Source: Acestrorhynchus altus (Eukaryota; Chordata; Actinopteri; Characiformes; Acestrorhynchidae). From it: a stretch of DNA of 64,000 nucleotides. How positions within the stretch are numbered: the first letter of the stretch is position 1; each line of letters opens with the position of its first letter. The stretch is from contig CM067511.1 in assembly GCA_034509495.1 (NCBI GenBank), forward strand, positions 24,123,700-24,187,699, written 5' to 3'. This document shows positions 1 to 12,094 of this stretch, piece after piece. Under the pieces are notes generated by a model that saw only the letters and a list, made by a program, of their open reading frames with translations, was not told where the DNA came from and did no database searches. The translations under genes and the position numbers were made by a program.

Positions 1-2235
1 AAACTGAGACCAGACAAACTGAGACCACATAAACGTTGGTTCACACTGAAAGAAACAAGATACACAAAGAACAGGCAGGACTACAATCACATGTGGCAAT
101 ACCGATGAGCAGGTGGGGCTGAGCTGGGACTAAAATTAAAATGTAAAGCATGTGGACATGAGCATGCAGGAACACAGGCAGGCTGTGTATCAATAATAAA
201 ATTACTGAATAAATGACTTCATAGCTTTCAGAAGAATTATTGTATCAAATAAAGTTTATTGAATAAGCTGGCGGTTTCCAATTCTGGTCCTGGAGCATCT
301 CCTGCAGTGCACATTACAGTGCTTATGCTGGTTCCAGCACAAAAAAACCTTCCCCAAGTCATTATGGGGGTCTTTAAATGCAGGCCATATATCCTCACAT
401 TGACCATAAAATGCCATTTTTGGTAGGTTGAGTTAGTTTAGTTTTATTTCATAACACTTGTGGATTCATCTTGGGTGAGCAAGCGATATAACCTTCATAC
501 AAAGGGTTTTATTTGTTTGTAGGTGTTTGTTTTAATTGTGGCAGTGATAGTGGGCTTGTGGAAAACAATTAATGTATGTTAATAGAAGTGTTAATAGGAT
601 TTCAATCCTCAGAAAAAAGATCCCAAAATAATCATGATGATAAAGAAAATACCATGACTGGTCAAATGCTGGTAATGTGCATCCAGAAAACAGTTTGGAC
701 TCAAATTCCCAAGTGGCCAGATTTCTCAGGACAGTGAAATATAAAGAAAGTGCTATAAACGTTTTGGAAATATAAGCTTACTAACAGAAACATAAGCAAA
801 GCAAGACAGAACAAAAAGCAGGAGAAAATCGAGATGTAAAACAAAGACTGAGAAGAGAAAGTATGATGTATTTAAGGTAGAAGTAAAACAAACAAACAAA
901 CAAACAAAAACCCCACTATATGGCATTGCTATGCCGTACTGAAGAATTAGGAAGCCAGAGTGACCCTCAGAGGTACCATGCCCACACACAACCACCCCCC
1001 ACCCCCCCACCTGCTCCACAGCATGCTCTCCAGTTCAGCCCCAGCATTGCTGGGCTGAATGTCATAACCACCACTTTCCCTACTCATGACCTTAATGGTA
1101 TTTTGACGAGGCCGCTGTGGGTTAGGGGAATGACAATAAATTGGATGTCTTATCTGTTCTGGATCCTGGGTATGAAAGTGTGCATTCTCTCTGAATGAGA
1201 CCAGTCTGTATCAACCCTTCAAAGACGCTGGTTATGCTTTTCCGGAGGTGATAACAGCACTCTGTCTTAGTGGGGGAGTCCATTGGAGAGAGTGAAGAGG
1301 GGCACAGGTTGAGGTCCCCCCATAGAACACTGCAGTAGCCCATAGCCCTGCACAACACCAAGTTCATACCCTGTGCGGTGTTTTCCCCAACGTTGGACAC
1401 ACTTGCACCAAACACATTTCAGGACACAGGGAAGGATCAATGTGTTCAAACAGCGAGTCAGAGTAGTGCTTGCTAACCAGTGTTATTGGCTGCAGAGGTG
1501 ATCTACAACATGAATCATGTTAATACCCATAAACCAATGCTGCAAGCTTTCACAGATACCAATGAAAACCTTTTTGTTAACGTGTTTGAAAACAAATCTA
1601 CAATTATCCATTAAAAACAATGATGATAAGTACACGGACAACCAGACCAGCATCGAGTGTGATATAGAAGACAACACTGACTGTGTTTCTTGTACACTTT
1701 TTATTTATTTTACTAAAAACCAGGAAAAAAGTTCACATCAACATTTACCCTTATTGTTAATACGGTTTACTCAATATCTTTCCAACAAAAGTAAAATACA
1801 ACTGATTTTTCCTGTAATCTTATATTAAAAAATATCAAATAGTATGCAATATCTAACAGTTCTTATTGTGGATATGTGACTGGCTTTAACAGCAGAGACA
1901 CCTGCCTTTTCCACTGCAGTGAGGTGGAGTTGAGCAGGCTGATTAAAAAAAAAGAAGAAGAGCAAGGTGGAGGCTTTGCTTTTTGTATTATCTGCCCACT
2001 GTTTTTGATTGACAAGCTGAACATGCAGTAAGGATAAGGACACAGATCATCCCATAGGTTACACTGGATGCTTCGGGCAGGCTTGCACAAGTGAGATGAA
2101 AGAAAGGAAATAAGAGTCTTTTCGCAAAACAGGATACTTCCAAGGTGTAAAACCTCACTAGATTGCATACCATGATTTACTTCCATACAAAATGGAATCA
2201 GATTTCAAAAAAACTGCCAGAGTTAATGGTCAAAG
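1..2235. other. Downstream flank, no gene seen
   Basis: No exon-like reading frame with family resemblance was found on either strand. The block at about 265-345 (phrases such as ctggtcctggagcat and tgcacattacagtgctt) resembles a dispersed fish repeat also seen at 7012-7070 and 22330-22410. The (AAAC)n tract near 889-909 is a simple repeat. Part of this flank (about 1690-2235) could still be abr 3' UTR if a distal poly(A) site is used. Confidence 0.5.
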
Positions 2236-2241
2236 TTTATT
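2236..2241 (-). terminator. abr: Candidate polyadenylation signal for abr
   Basis: The plus strand reads tttatt, so the minus strand reads AATAAA, about 910 nt downstream of the stop. T-rich minus-strand sequence follows 20-30 nt beyond. Alternatives at 1700-1709 (two overlapping AATAAA) cannot be excluded. Confidence 0.4.
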
Positions 2242-3151
2242 CTTCCTTTGCTTCTGTTATTTTTTTTACCCATTTGTTTACAGTACAGTTACAGCTCAGT
2301 CAGTACTGACCATACATGAGAAACTTGCAGTTAAAAAAGCCACTATCCAAAAAAAACACTTCAAATGACTGACTCAGCTGAGTCGTTCTCTAACTGTAAT
2401 GCACTGTACAGGCACACATATAGAATATATTTATAATAAATAAGGTGGTTTGGCCTGGGAATGGTCAGGAGACGTCTGCGCTCTTTCCAATCTGAGATTC
2501 TGCTGAGAAGACGCTCACATACACACGCACACTTCTCTTTACACGTGCATAAAGGCCAAAAAACGAAACCAAAGCTTTTACTGAAACCAAATCATGTATG
2601 TAAAAATGCAAAATGTGGTGTTTGCTTGATTCGTGGAATGTCTCTGATTTAAAAAAAAAAAAAAAAAAAATCAAGGAGAGTGGAACCACTGGCCATCTTC
2701 TACACCGGCATCACTGAGCTGAGCTTTAGAGGAGCCACAATGTTAAAGAAACATCTAGATCATGCCTTCATTTCACCTGTGGAGACATTATGTCCTTTTT
2801 TTTTGACTCACACGGTTTCAAAAAAGGAGCAGAGAGGGTACAAATAGGGTGTGCATGTGTGTTTGTGTATGTGTGGTCTCCTGTTGTGGTATCAGGTGCT
2901 TGAACCTTGTCTTAAAAGCTCAAAGGCACCATATTCTTCTAGCTCTCCTCCGGCCAGGGGGCCTGGCCACTGCTCTCTCCACACATGCTCAGAACAACAC
3001 GAAACTGGACAAGAGCTGGGGAGGAGGGGGCAGTAGTCTCTCAGTGGAGCCCCCTGCAGTGGCATGGGTTGATTCTGTACAGTAAATAGATTGTGTTGTT
3101 TGGAGGGAATGGAACAGTGTGGAAGTCTCTCTCTCTCTCTCTTTCGGAGTC
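2236..3151 (-). other. abr: Probable abr 3' UTR
   Basis: This stretch lies directly downstream of the stop codon on the minus strand and holds no other gene. The first canonical AATAAA on the minus strand below the stop that also has T-rich sequence beyond it is at 2236-2241; T-rich minus-strand sequence follows at about 2206-2213. Further AATAAA hexamers on the same strand lie at 1700-1705 and 1704-1709, so a longer UTR reaching about 1690 is possible. The region includes an A-run (T-run on the minus strand) near 2650-2670 and a short (GT)n tract near 2849-2875. The end point is inference without transcript data. Confidence 0.5.
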
Positions 3152-3241
3152 CTAGACGTCAGTAGAGAAGTAGAGCGTGTTCCTCTTCAGCTCTGCAAAG
3201 GAAATGGGCGGATGCTGCAGATAGTACAGTAATACCTGGAC
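3152..3241 (-). CDS. abr: abr last coding exon and stop codon
   Basis: The final coding segment has 29 codons plus a TAG stop at 3152-3154. It encodes VQVLLYYLQHPPISFAELKR and NTLYFSTDV. The acceptor is cttcaacag before GTCCAGG. The C-terminal FSTDV is a class I PDZ-binding-like end (Ser-Thr-Asp-Val), shared with BCR's STEV (family knowledge), which suggests PDZ partners. The exon continues into the 3' UTR towards lower coordinates. A short (CT)n tract at 3128-3143 lies just past the stop. Confidence 0.97.
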   Translation of the reverse strand, partial: VQVLLYYLQHPPISFAELKRNTLYFSTDV

Positions 3242-5207
3242 CTGTTGAAGAGAGCCAGGAAACAAAGTTAACATATAATCTGAAACATAAAAATAACAAC
3301 ACTGCTGTGAGGATTTGATTAATTTCAGCATTTTTCAAGATTGTGAGGTCAGGTATTGATGTTGGATGATGCTGAATTCTGCTCAGAAACATTCAGTGGA
3401 AACCAAAATCATCAACCCACGTAGGGCTGCACTCAAAAATCAACACTGAAATCACAGACTCAATTTCTGTTTAATTAAAGCAACCCATAATAGTAGTGTG
3501 TATGGCCCCCATGTGCCTGTATGCAATATCAGGGCATGCTCCTGGTGAGGCAGCACATGGTGGTCACTACACCAGTATGGTCTGACAATGCTCTGAGAAT
3601 TTCATAACGGTACCTAACAGCATTTCATGTACCGTTGGCAATCACAGGGAGGTTTGTGCAACCCTCATAAAGTTGTTTCCTTACAGTTAGTGTAGAAACA
3701 TGCACCAGTTGCCCACTGGAAGTCACTTTGTAGAGCTCTAGCAGTTATGGAATAATATTATGTTCACACACTTATTATCCAGAGGAATGTAGAACAATGT
3801 TATAGTCCTTAAACACTGACTATTTGCTTGGGTGACTAAGGGCCAGAGATGAGTACCACTTTTTGTCTTGTAATTCACATGCTGCCCACTAGATGTCAGA
3901 CTAGTAAAAGGCTGTTTTTAGACTCTGGGTCTCTGAGATACAGTGTATCCAGACAACATGTAATTGAACACACTCAACTAAGGTGCACCTACTGCTGGTA
4001 CAGACCTTTACTTGCACTGGCAATAGAATGGGATGTACTGGAGCAGCTGTACATTAGCCTAAAGTCACCATTCCCTGTCATGTCATGTCTGGATATAAGT
4101 TCCCCAGTACTAGCCTGTGGAGCTGTGGAACTGCATTATTTTGGAGTCATAGAGCGCCATCTAATATGCTTGAGCTGAGGAGATGTTTATGATCCAGAAT
4201 GAATCATCCACCATCAGCAACTGATTCCAATAATGTTCTTATGGGTGAATGTCATGAAACCTTTACAGTAATTGCCTCACCAACTTCCTCCTAAAACCCT
4301 TGATTTCACAATAAACACTGTGGATGTCAGCTCATCCAAATGTCTAGACATTCAGGGCCAGTTTCCCAGACACAGATAAAGCCTGAGTTTCAACACTGGC
4401 TATGCAATCTAGTCCAAAAGTAGGCTTAATCCATGTCCAGGCAATCAACTCAGTGTATTTGAGATGTTTAAACATGGACATGGTAACCAATCTATCAACA
4501 TAAAGCAAAAACCAATCATATATGCACAACAACACTATCTGAAATATCAGTCTGAACAAATGAGAAATTCCCAAGCCATCTGACCTGTTACTCTTCACCA
4601 GGATGTGACATTGTCAAACTCAGTGTTTTGTTTTGGGTGTTTATTTAGCTGAACATTAAGTCTTTCCCTTTCACTGTTCTATTTGACAATACCACAATGT
4701 CCTGGCAGGACCTGGAACTTTACTGACCTCAGGACAAAACACTGCAATATAAAGCAAATGTGCAGCAAAATGCACCAGACCATCTCTATTAGATCCTATA
4801 GATCATCTAGGGAAATTTCTACATTTCTATAGTGCTTATTAATTTATCAGCTAATGTATAATGACTAGTACACAAACAGAACATTGAGGTCATGATTAAA
4901 ATCTGAAATCTACAGCAAGCAATTACTACATTAATATTGCGGACAATCACTTGTAATAAATGGACCCTACACTGTCAATGTCCTATTTTGACTGTCATTG
5001 ATAAAACAGTGTTATTTTGACTGAGTACATAAATCTCACTGTATCACCTACAAAAAACAAATATAGCATAATACTGGTTATATCTGTGGTTAGGTAATAA
5101 GTACTCTTGTGTGAGAGAGTTAGTGTGTGTGTGTGTTTCTGCACTCTTACTGAAAACCCAAATACAGCTGTGGGATTATTTAGACCTCAGTGCCAACGAA
5201 AAAAATC

Positions 5208-5293
<86 letters not shown>

Positions 5294-8200
5294 AAGTTAC
5301 CTGTGCCATTACGTCATGAGACCAGATGTCAGAGGCCAGCGTAATATGAGCTTTACTGCTTTCAGACTCTGAGGGTCTGAGCAGCGTGGGGCCAAATACA
5401 GTGGCTAAGTTGTGCAGAGACATCTTATTCACTGGCTCCTTCTCCGCCACCCTGCAAAACCATACCAGACCATCAGCCATAAACACACGTCACTCTCCAA
5501 AATAAAAACATCTTTTGATCATGGAACTGAATAATGAAAGCAAATGAGCAACCTGTACCTCACTACTACATCTACTACTGGTACTTGCAGTTTATTTTAT
5601 ACTTCACTCAATTATTGACATTGAATTTCCAGAAGAACTACTCATTTTAGAACTTATGAATTTCACAAGATAGGACTATATCTGCCTATCAAAACCCACA
5701 CATCTGATGTTCACCCAAGTACAGAGAAGAACAGGTTCAGAAACATAACCCCTTTAGTGGGTTAAAAGCTTTAATGAAACACTTAAAAAATAATTTCAAT
5801 GGAAACCTTTAATGAACACCTGTGAATGCATGAAACTTCAGGGACACCTTCCATCTAAATGACTGGTGATGAGATTAGTATGCTGCAGAATTAATTTACA
5901 CAGCAATGTGTAATACTGTGCAATTTCTGTCGACTTACTTCACAACCTTTGACATCCCACATCCACCCTAAAACACTGTGTAAAACAAGTCTAAAAACCC
6001 TGCCCATCATCTGTGGTCCACAGTGGCCATGCTTGGACCTCATTGATTGCCAATTCTGATGTAATGTGAACACAGAAACTCCAGTCTCATAACTATTATG
6101 ATGGCCTGCACGTGCCGTACATCAATTTCAGATAAAAAGGGGTCAATTTCACAAAGAAACCCCTATTTTTGCCCAGCTTTAAAAACAACTATTTATTTAT
6201 GATTGGGCCTACATACTGTATTTGTGGGTCAAGAACAGTGAGAGTGAGCTGCTGCTGTACTGTTCTTTTGTTTTATTTGAGAAAGAGGGAACAATATGGA
6301 ACAAAGTCGCGACACTCTGCTCCAAATCATATTCCAGCCTGTGTCTCTCTAGCACGTTGTGTTGTTTAGTTCTGGTTGTGGGTGTGGATGATCCTAATGT
6401 CTTTTACAGGCCACTGTGAACATAATACACTGCTTGTGGTTAAACCAGAGCTGGAAAGTCAGCCTTATGCCTTAAGTCTTGCAGGACCACAGACTTAAGG
6501 AACTACACGTGGACAGAGGAGAAAACACAAGTAAAGCTATGAATAGTGTATGGGCCAACCACTGGAAAACACAAAGTCAGCCAGCATGGAAGCTAATAGT
6601 GAGGTTCTTTTTGGGTGTATTTTTATTTTTAAGTCTAAGTTTTTGGCTCCCTGATGACTGGAAAATTCTAACCTTGGCGGGACATTTGCTGATCCCTATA
6701 AGGAAAGTTGCACAAAAAGAAGCTATTTGAAAACTTAAAAGAGATGACTTTCCTGAATTGGGGAATTCTGCTTAATTTTGTTTACTGAGGTTAATAAGAA
6801 TGAGAATGTATTTCATTTCAAGGGAACTTTTCATACAGGCAGCTAGTATGTTAACAAAAATGTGACAAAGTTCAACATTATACAAAAATGATTCAGTGAT
6901 ATTAATTAAAAGAAGTTAAAGGTCTAATTAGTCAAATCCAAGAATTATAGAAACCATATAGAATAATTGTTAATAATAAAATAAAATATATCTTTTAATT
7001 AAAACTAATTAAACCTGGTCCTGGAGACCCCTGTCCCCTGGTCCTGGAGCAGTGCTTCCCATGCTCCCAACTCACCTGGTAAACTAATCAGTAATATCAA
7101 ATGCTTTCAGAAACCCAGAGAGGGCAGAACCTGCCGATCCAAGAAAGCAGGTCTAACGATATACAGGCAGGTGCTCAGGTGCGTTGCCATTTACAGCTTA
7201 AAAATGGTGCTCCATTATTCCAGAGAACATAGTTGGACTGCAGCACAATCCAATACTGGGGGACATTATACCCCTCTAGTTTGGTCATTTACAGCTTAAA
7301 ACCCTATGCTAATCACACAGGTAAAAATAAGGGTTCTTTTAACAGTGTTGTCTGTTTTCCTAAGTGTTTGTGCTGCTGCAATTTGTATAAGTTGCAGGGC
7401 TTTCTTGGGAATCCCAGTATATAGATAATTACAGTAATCAATTACACTTCAAGTAAGTATCACCACCCAAAGTAGCCGCTCACAGCATGTTTGAAAATGT
7501 ATGTTAGGGAGTAAATAACAGGTACCGAGCAGGGTAGAAAGCAGTCAATCGAAGGATTTTCTGCTTCAGATGTTGACAACAAACAGTGGCACTTTTAATG
7601 TTTTGAAGGTCAGCCCACCACTATGTAACTTTTTGATTATCAATTGAGGTGGAGTTACAGATGCAAAAGCATTGAATTTCAAAAAACTTAGAGATGCACA
7701 TGTCTGGAAGTGCAAAAAATTTCTTGGCATAAAATTATTGTTTTTGGAAAAAATCTCTTTCCTAATCAGTAAGTCTTCAAGGAGCAGATATATAGTTTCT
7801 AAGAAATGTCTTACCACATACTAGCAGTAACATATTTGGGTGAGTGTATACCAACCTCTTTAAGTGCTCCAGTAAGGTGAGGAAGGTGATGAGGTTGGGG
7901 TCAGGTAGGGAGCGCAGCAGGTGCATCATGCAGTTCTCCTTGGCTGCTGGGTCGGACAGAGCTGAGAGAAAAGAAGATTAGAGGGATGAATGTCCATCAC
8001 CTACATCTACAACTGCCTTCTACTGACATTCTAATCAATGCAAACTCTTCTGCTGTTCTCTCTCGAAGAGTGACCCTACCCTAACCCCTGACCTACCTCA
8101 CCTGACCTCTGCACTTTACAAAGGGTCTACTTCCTCTGTAACAACCCCCAGATGTCTGTTCTTTCCCTAATCATTCCCAGCAAAGCTGAGAAATCCAGAG

Positions 8201-8492
8201 GTAGTCTGTCAGGGATTAAAAGAGTTAAGAGGTTAAAGGTGAAAGGGCCTTACCAATGCCCTCCATGAAGGCTGGGTAGAGACGATCAGTGAGCAGAGGC
8301 TCGGGGAGCTCTCTGAAGTATAGTTTCAGTGTCCCTGCGATGGCATTGATGTCCATATCACTCAGCATTACCAGGATATCTTTGGTATCTGAAGAGGAAG
8401 AGTGAGAGTTACAGCCAGGTTAAGTAAGATGACTTTCATCCAACATAACAATCTGAAATATGAGCAATCTGTTATTTTCTAAATTCTTTCTC

Positions 8493-8548
<56 letters not shown>

Positions 8549-8646
8549 TTAGACCAGCTGACAGCTGGAGGGGGTCAGTCCTCTTTTTGCCCTTTCCCAC
8601 AACTTTGTCTACTGGTTTTAGACTTGCTTACAGAAATGACAAACTC

Positions 8647-8684
<38 letters not shown>

Positions 8685-11600
8685 AGCAGACTCTATGGAT
8701 ATGTGTGGGATTTGCAAGGCTAGACAAACACTGGTGATCTGGTAGAGTGCTGTATCTTTACAGTAAACATATGAAGATAATGATATAATATGAGGAAGAT
8801 TAATCATTTGTGGTGGTTAGACACTTTCACATATACACCTTATATTGGCACTGAACTGGAATTAAATCAGTGGAGGGGTTTCATAGTGAACACATTTGGT
8901 GCTGAAATCCTGGTAATTCCTGAAAAAAAATTGACAGGATTTACCAGCACACAATCTGGGGAAATTCCCAGGAAGGTTGATGTGTGAAAAAATGAAGAAC
9001 AATAGTGACATCAAAACTGGATTGTTTCTCTTATTCTTGATTCACAAGAGGAACAATGTCACAGGAATGTGTTTTTGTAGATGATCAAGAAATGGAGGCG
9101 CTCTTGCTGAGGATGTCATGTCCTGTTTACTTTCTGTAATTCCTCTGTATCTGTCATTAATGTGAACTCACACTTCCAGTCAACCCAGTTTGGGTTCTGA
9201 AACTTTTAACTGGTAGTGAACATATATTATGCAGTCAAGAGATCACACCACAGCATGATGGCTGCCAGAAATGGATTTGACTTGATGGTTTACATTCAAC
9301 CTCAACATTATGACCACCTCCTTGTTTCTACACTACCACACAGGAGCACCTTGTAGTTCTATAAATAGACTGCTGCATACCTTGTTAGCCTTTAATGTTC
9401 AGGACACAGAACCACCACAGAGGTGTTAGGTCATTCTTAACACTGCAGTGGCACTGACATGGTAGTGGTGTGTGGCCCAGTTGTGTCTGACCCATTCATG
9501 CCAGTTCAACGCACACTAACACCACCGCCTTGTCAATGTCACTGAAGTGCCGACAATGACCCACCACCCACATAATACCTGCTCTGTGATTGACCTAACC
9601 ATTGACGATCAGGGTTAAAAGAGGATAAAGTATGCAGAGAAACAAATTAACAGTCTAATTATAGAACTAAAATGTGCTACATCTACATCTACTATATGTA
9701 GTGTGAACAGACGGGACTTACTGGTGTCAAATGCTGCTTTGAGTGCCTGAATGTCTGTGGCAACACCGGAGATCCGGTAAATACCCACTTCATCGATTCC
9801 CCTCTTCTCTACCTCTTCAATACACTGCCGCACAATGTAAGGCACCTTGGAGCGCTCACGCCTGTCGACACACATAAACATACATATGTCTAGAAGGTCA
9901 GTCAATAAAAAGGCAGTCTATAGGTGCTGTAGAGGGTAACTTCATATTGCAGACTGGGGTTCTTCATCCCTGCATAGGCAAGTTCACTATATACCAATAA
10001 GACTATTTCTAAAACTACATTATCCTGTAACAAATTCTATTAGTCATCAAAAAAAATCATACAATACAATCATGATGGTAAGTTCTATGAGAGGGCATAG
10101 TAGTTTGTAGTTTTTCAACAAGGTAGGCATGTTATTAATATTATTATTAATCAATTCAAACTTTACTGCAATGTAACGTTGGAACAGGACCGTAAATCAT
10201 TAAAATCTGTATGTAAACTGTGCATATAGAACCCTGTTAAACCACACCAATAATCACAGTTTTCTTTCAGGGGTGGCCAAGATGACAAAAACCATGACTT
10301 TTACATGATTTGTATGAATTTGTTGTTGTTGATTAAGAAATCATGATGACAATTTCAACACATCAACCAACCTTCTTAACATAGCACAGGTTCACTTGTG
10401 TTTCTAGGAGGCAAAAAAAGTTACGTACATAAAATAATGTGTAAGTGTCTTTACATCATCATTTAAAGTCCGATAAATGTCTTGTAATCTAATTAAGAGG
10501 TATTTTAGCCTGAGCTTTATAATCTCAATAGCATGAACCTGCTGGCCCAGGTAATATTTTTGGGCTTTCCAGTTTACTTGATTTTTAACAAAATTGTAAC
10601 CCTAAAATGAGTTTAACAGAACTTAGCAGAAGCATTAGTGACGGTCTTATCTCTACAAAAGGATTAAGCTGCAAGTCCCTGAAATCAATGGTATTAAAAG
10701 AGTTTATCCTGCTTTTGTTGGAGTAACTGTCTCCACTGTCTAGGAAAGACTAATAGATTTTGGATCATTGCTGTAAAGGATTGCATTTAGTGGCAGGAGC
10801 CTTAGGTAAGGTCACAACGGTAGATGATCAACACCACACCTCGCCCCACCTTCACAACTCATCTAAAAAGTACTGGATGGAGCACTTAATTCCAGAGAAC
10901 ACAGTTCCACTGCTCCACAGCTCAGGACTGGAGGTGCCAATAGGTTCATTTTTGTCTGCTCCAGAGAGTCCTATTCTATTAGCAATACTTCTTTTATTGA
11001 CTAGACATGCTGTGAGTGCATTTGCACATCTCTGTCAGCAATGAGTGCAACTTAAGTAACTGAGTATAGTTTTAATCACTACCATTTACTGCAACTGTGT
11101 GTCGATCCCCTTCTCCACTACATCTGCTGCAGTCATAGACTTTCTGAATTACTCTTCCACCATCCAGCCTTTGTCGCTCAATATTCTCTAAACGCTATAT
11201 AAATACATCAGAACATCAAACTCTGGACCAAGATCTGCTCAAATGTAGCCCAATAAAACAACACAGGCAACAAACAGAGATGATGAAAGCATACTTTGTG
11301 ACTACGCTGATTTTGACTCCAAACACTCCACTTTGCTTTTTAGAAGGCGTCCTCTTCAAGCTCAAGTCCCGACTTGTGAACTTCATGGAGAACTCCACCT
11401 TAATCTATGGAAGAAAATAAAAAACAACATCAGCATGTTCATCCACAGTCTTTCGGTATGTTGGGTCTTGAACAGAATTGACAACAACCTTCTTACCCCA
11501 TTCATCTCAATCACATCCATATGCCAGTTCTTGGACTGCACTGTCTGGGGGTCCAGCTAAAACAAACAGAAGACAACATTAAATATAAAGTCATAAACAA

Positions 11601-12045
11601 TCAGCATTTCATAAAGTTAGAATGCAAAATAGTTTAGCTGAAAGATATATGTGCCCTCATGAGGAAAAAAATAAGATTTATAAGGTTTGCCCACAGATTC
11701 CACCCACTTGAAAAATGAGGGAGGAAACAGCATCAAAACCTACATTGGGTTTGCAGTTTGGCTTTAGATCACAGTATTGGAGTAAAAAACAACATTCCAG
11801 AGTAGTCCAAGTTAAGATGGATTAGTAGAAGAGGCATTTAGATCATAAATAACTGAAGAAGATGCAACTATAGAGGATTATTTCATTATTTCACAGGTAT
11901 GAGTATGCATGTTCTTTACTCTAGAGATCATTATACTGGTCCGGAATCATGACCCGGAATTGCTTAGAATCATTAATGGCTCTAAACATAGTCCAAAGTG
12001 TAAAACACATGCAAACTCCACACACAAATATCCCCACTACTGCTT

Positions 12046-12094
<49 letters not shown>

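Larger units (their letters stand above)
3242..5300 (-). other. abr: abr intron between the last two coding exons
   Basis: This 2,059-nt GT-AG intron contains a decayed copy of the window's most frequent DNA-transposon-like repeat (about 3970-4290), a block like the dispersed 'ggccagtttcccagac' fish repeat (4350-4470), and a CT/CA microsatellite (5208-5291) beside the donor. The rest (3242-3960 and 4480-5200) is AT-rich unique-looking sequence with nothing recognisable. Confidence 0.8.
8389..9721 (-). other. abr: abr intron in the RhoGAP region
   Basis: This 1,333-nt GT-AG intron contains a (GT)n tract (8496-8543), a (GA)n tract (8649-8683) and a collapsed palindromic fish MITE-like element (about 9290-9600). 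Between 8700 and 9280 nothing recognisable is seen. The neighbouring intron 7962-8253 is only 292 nt and is plain. Confidence 0.8.
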
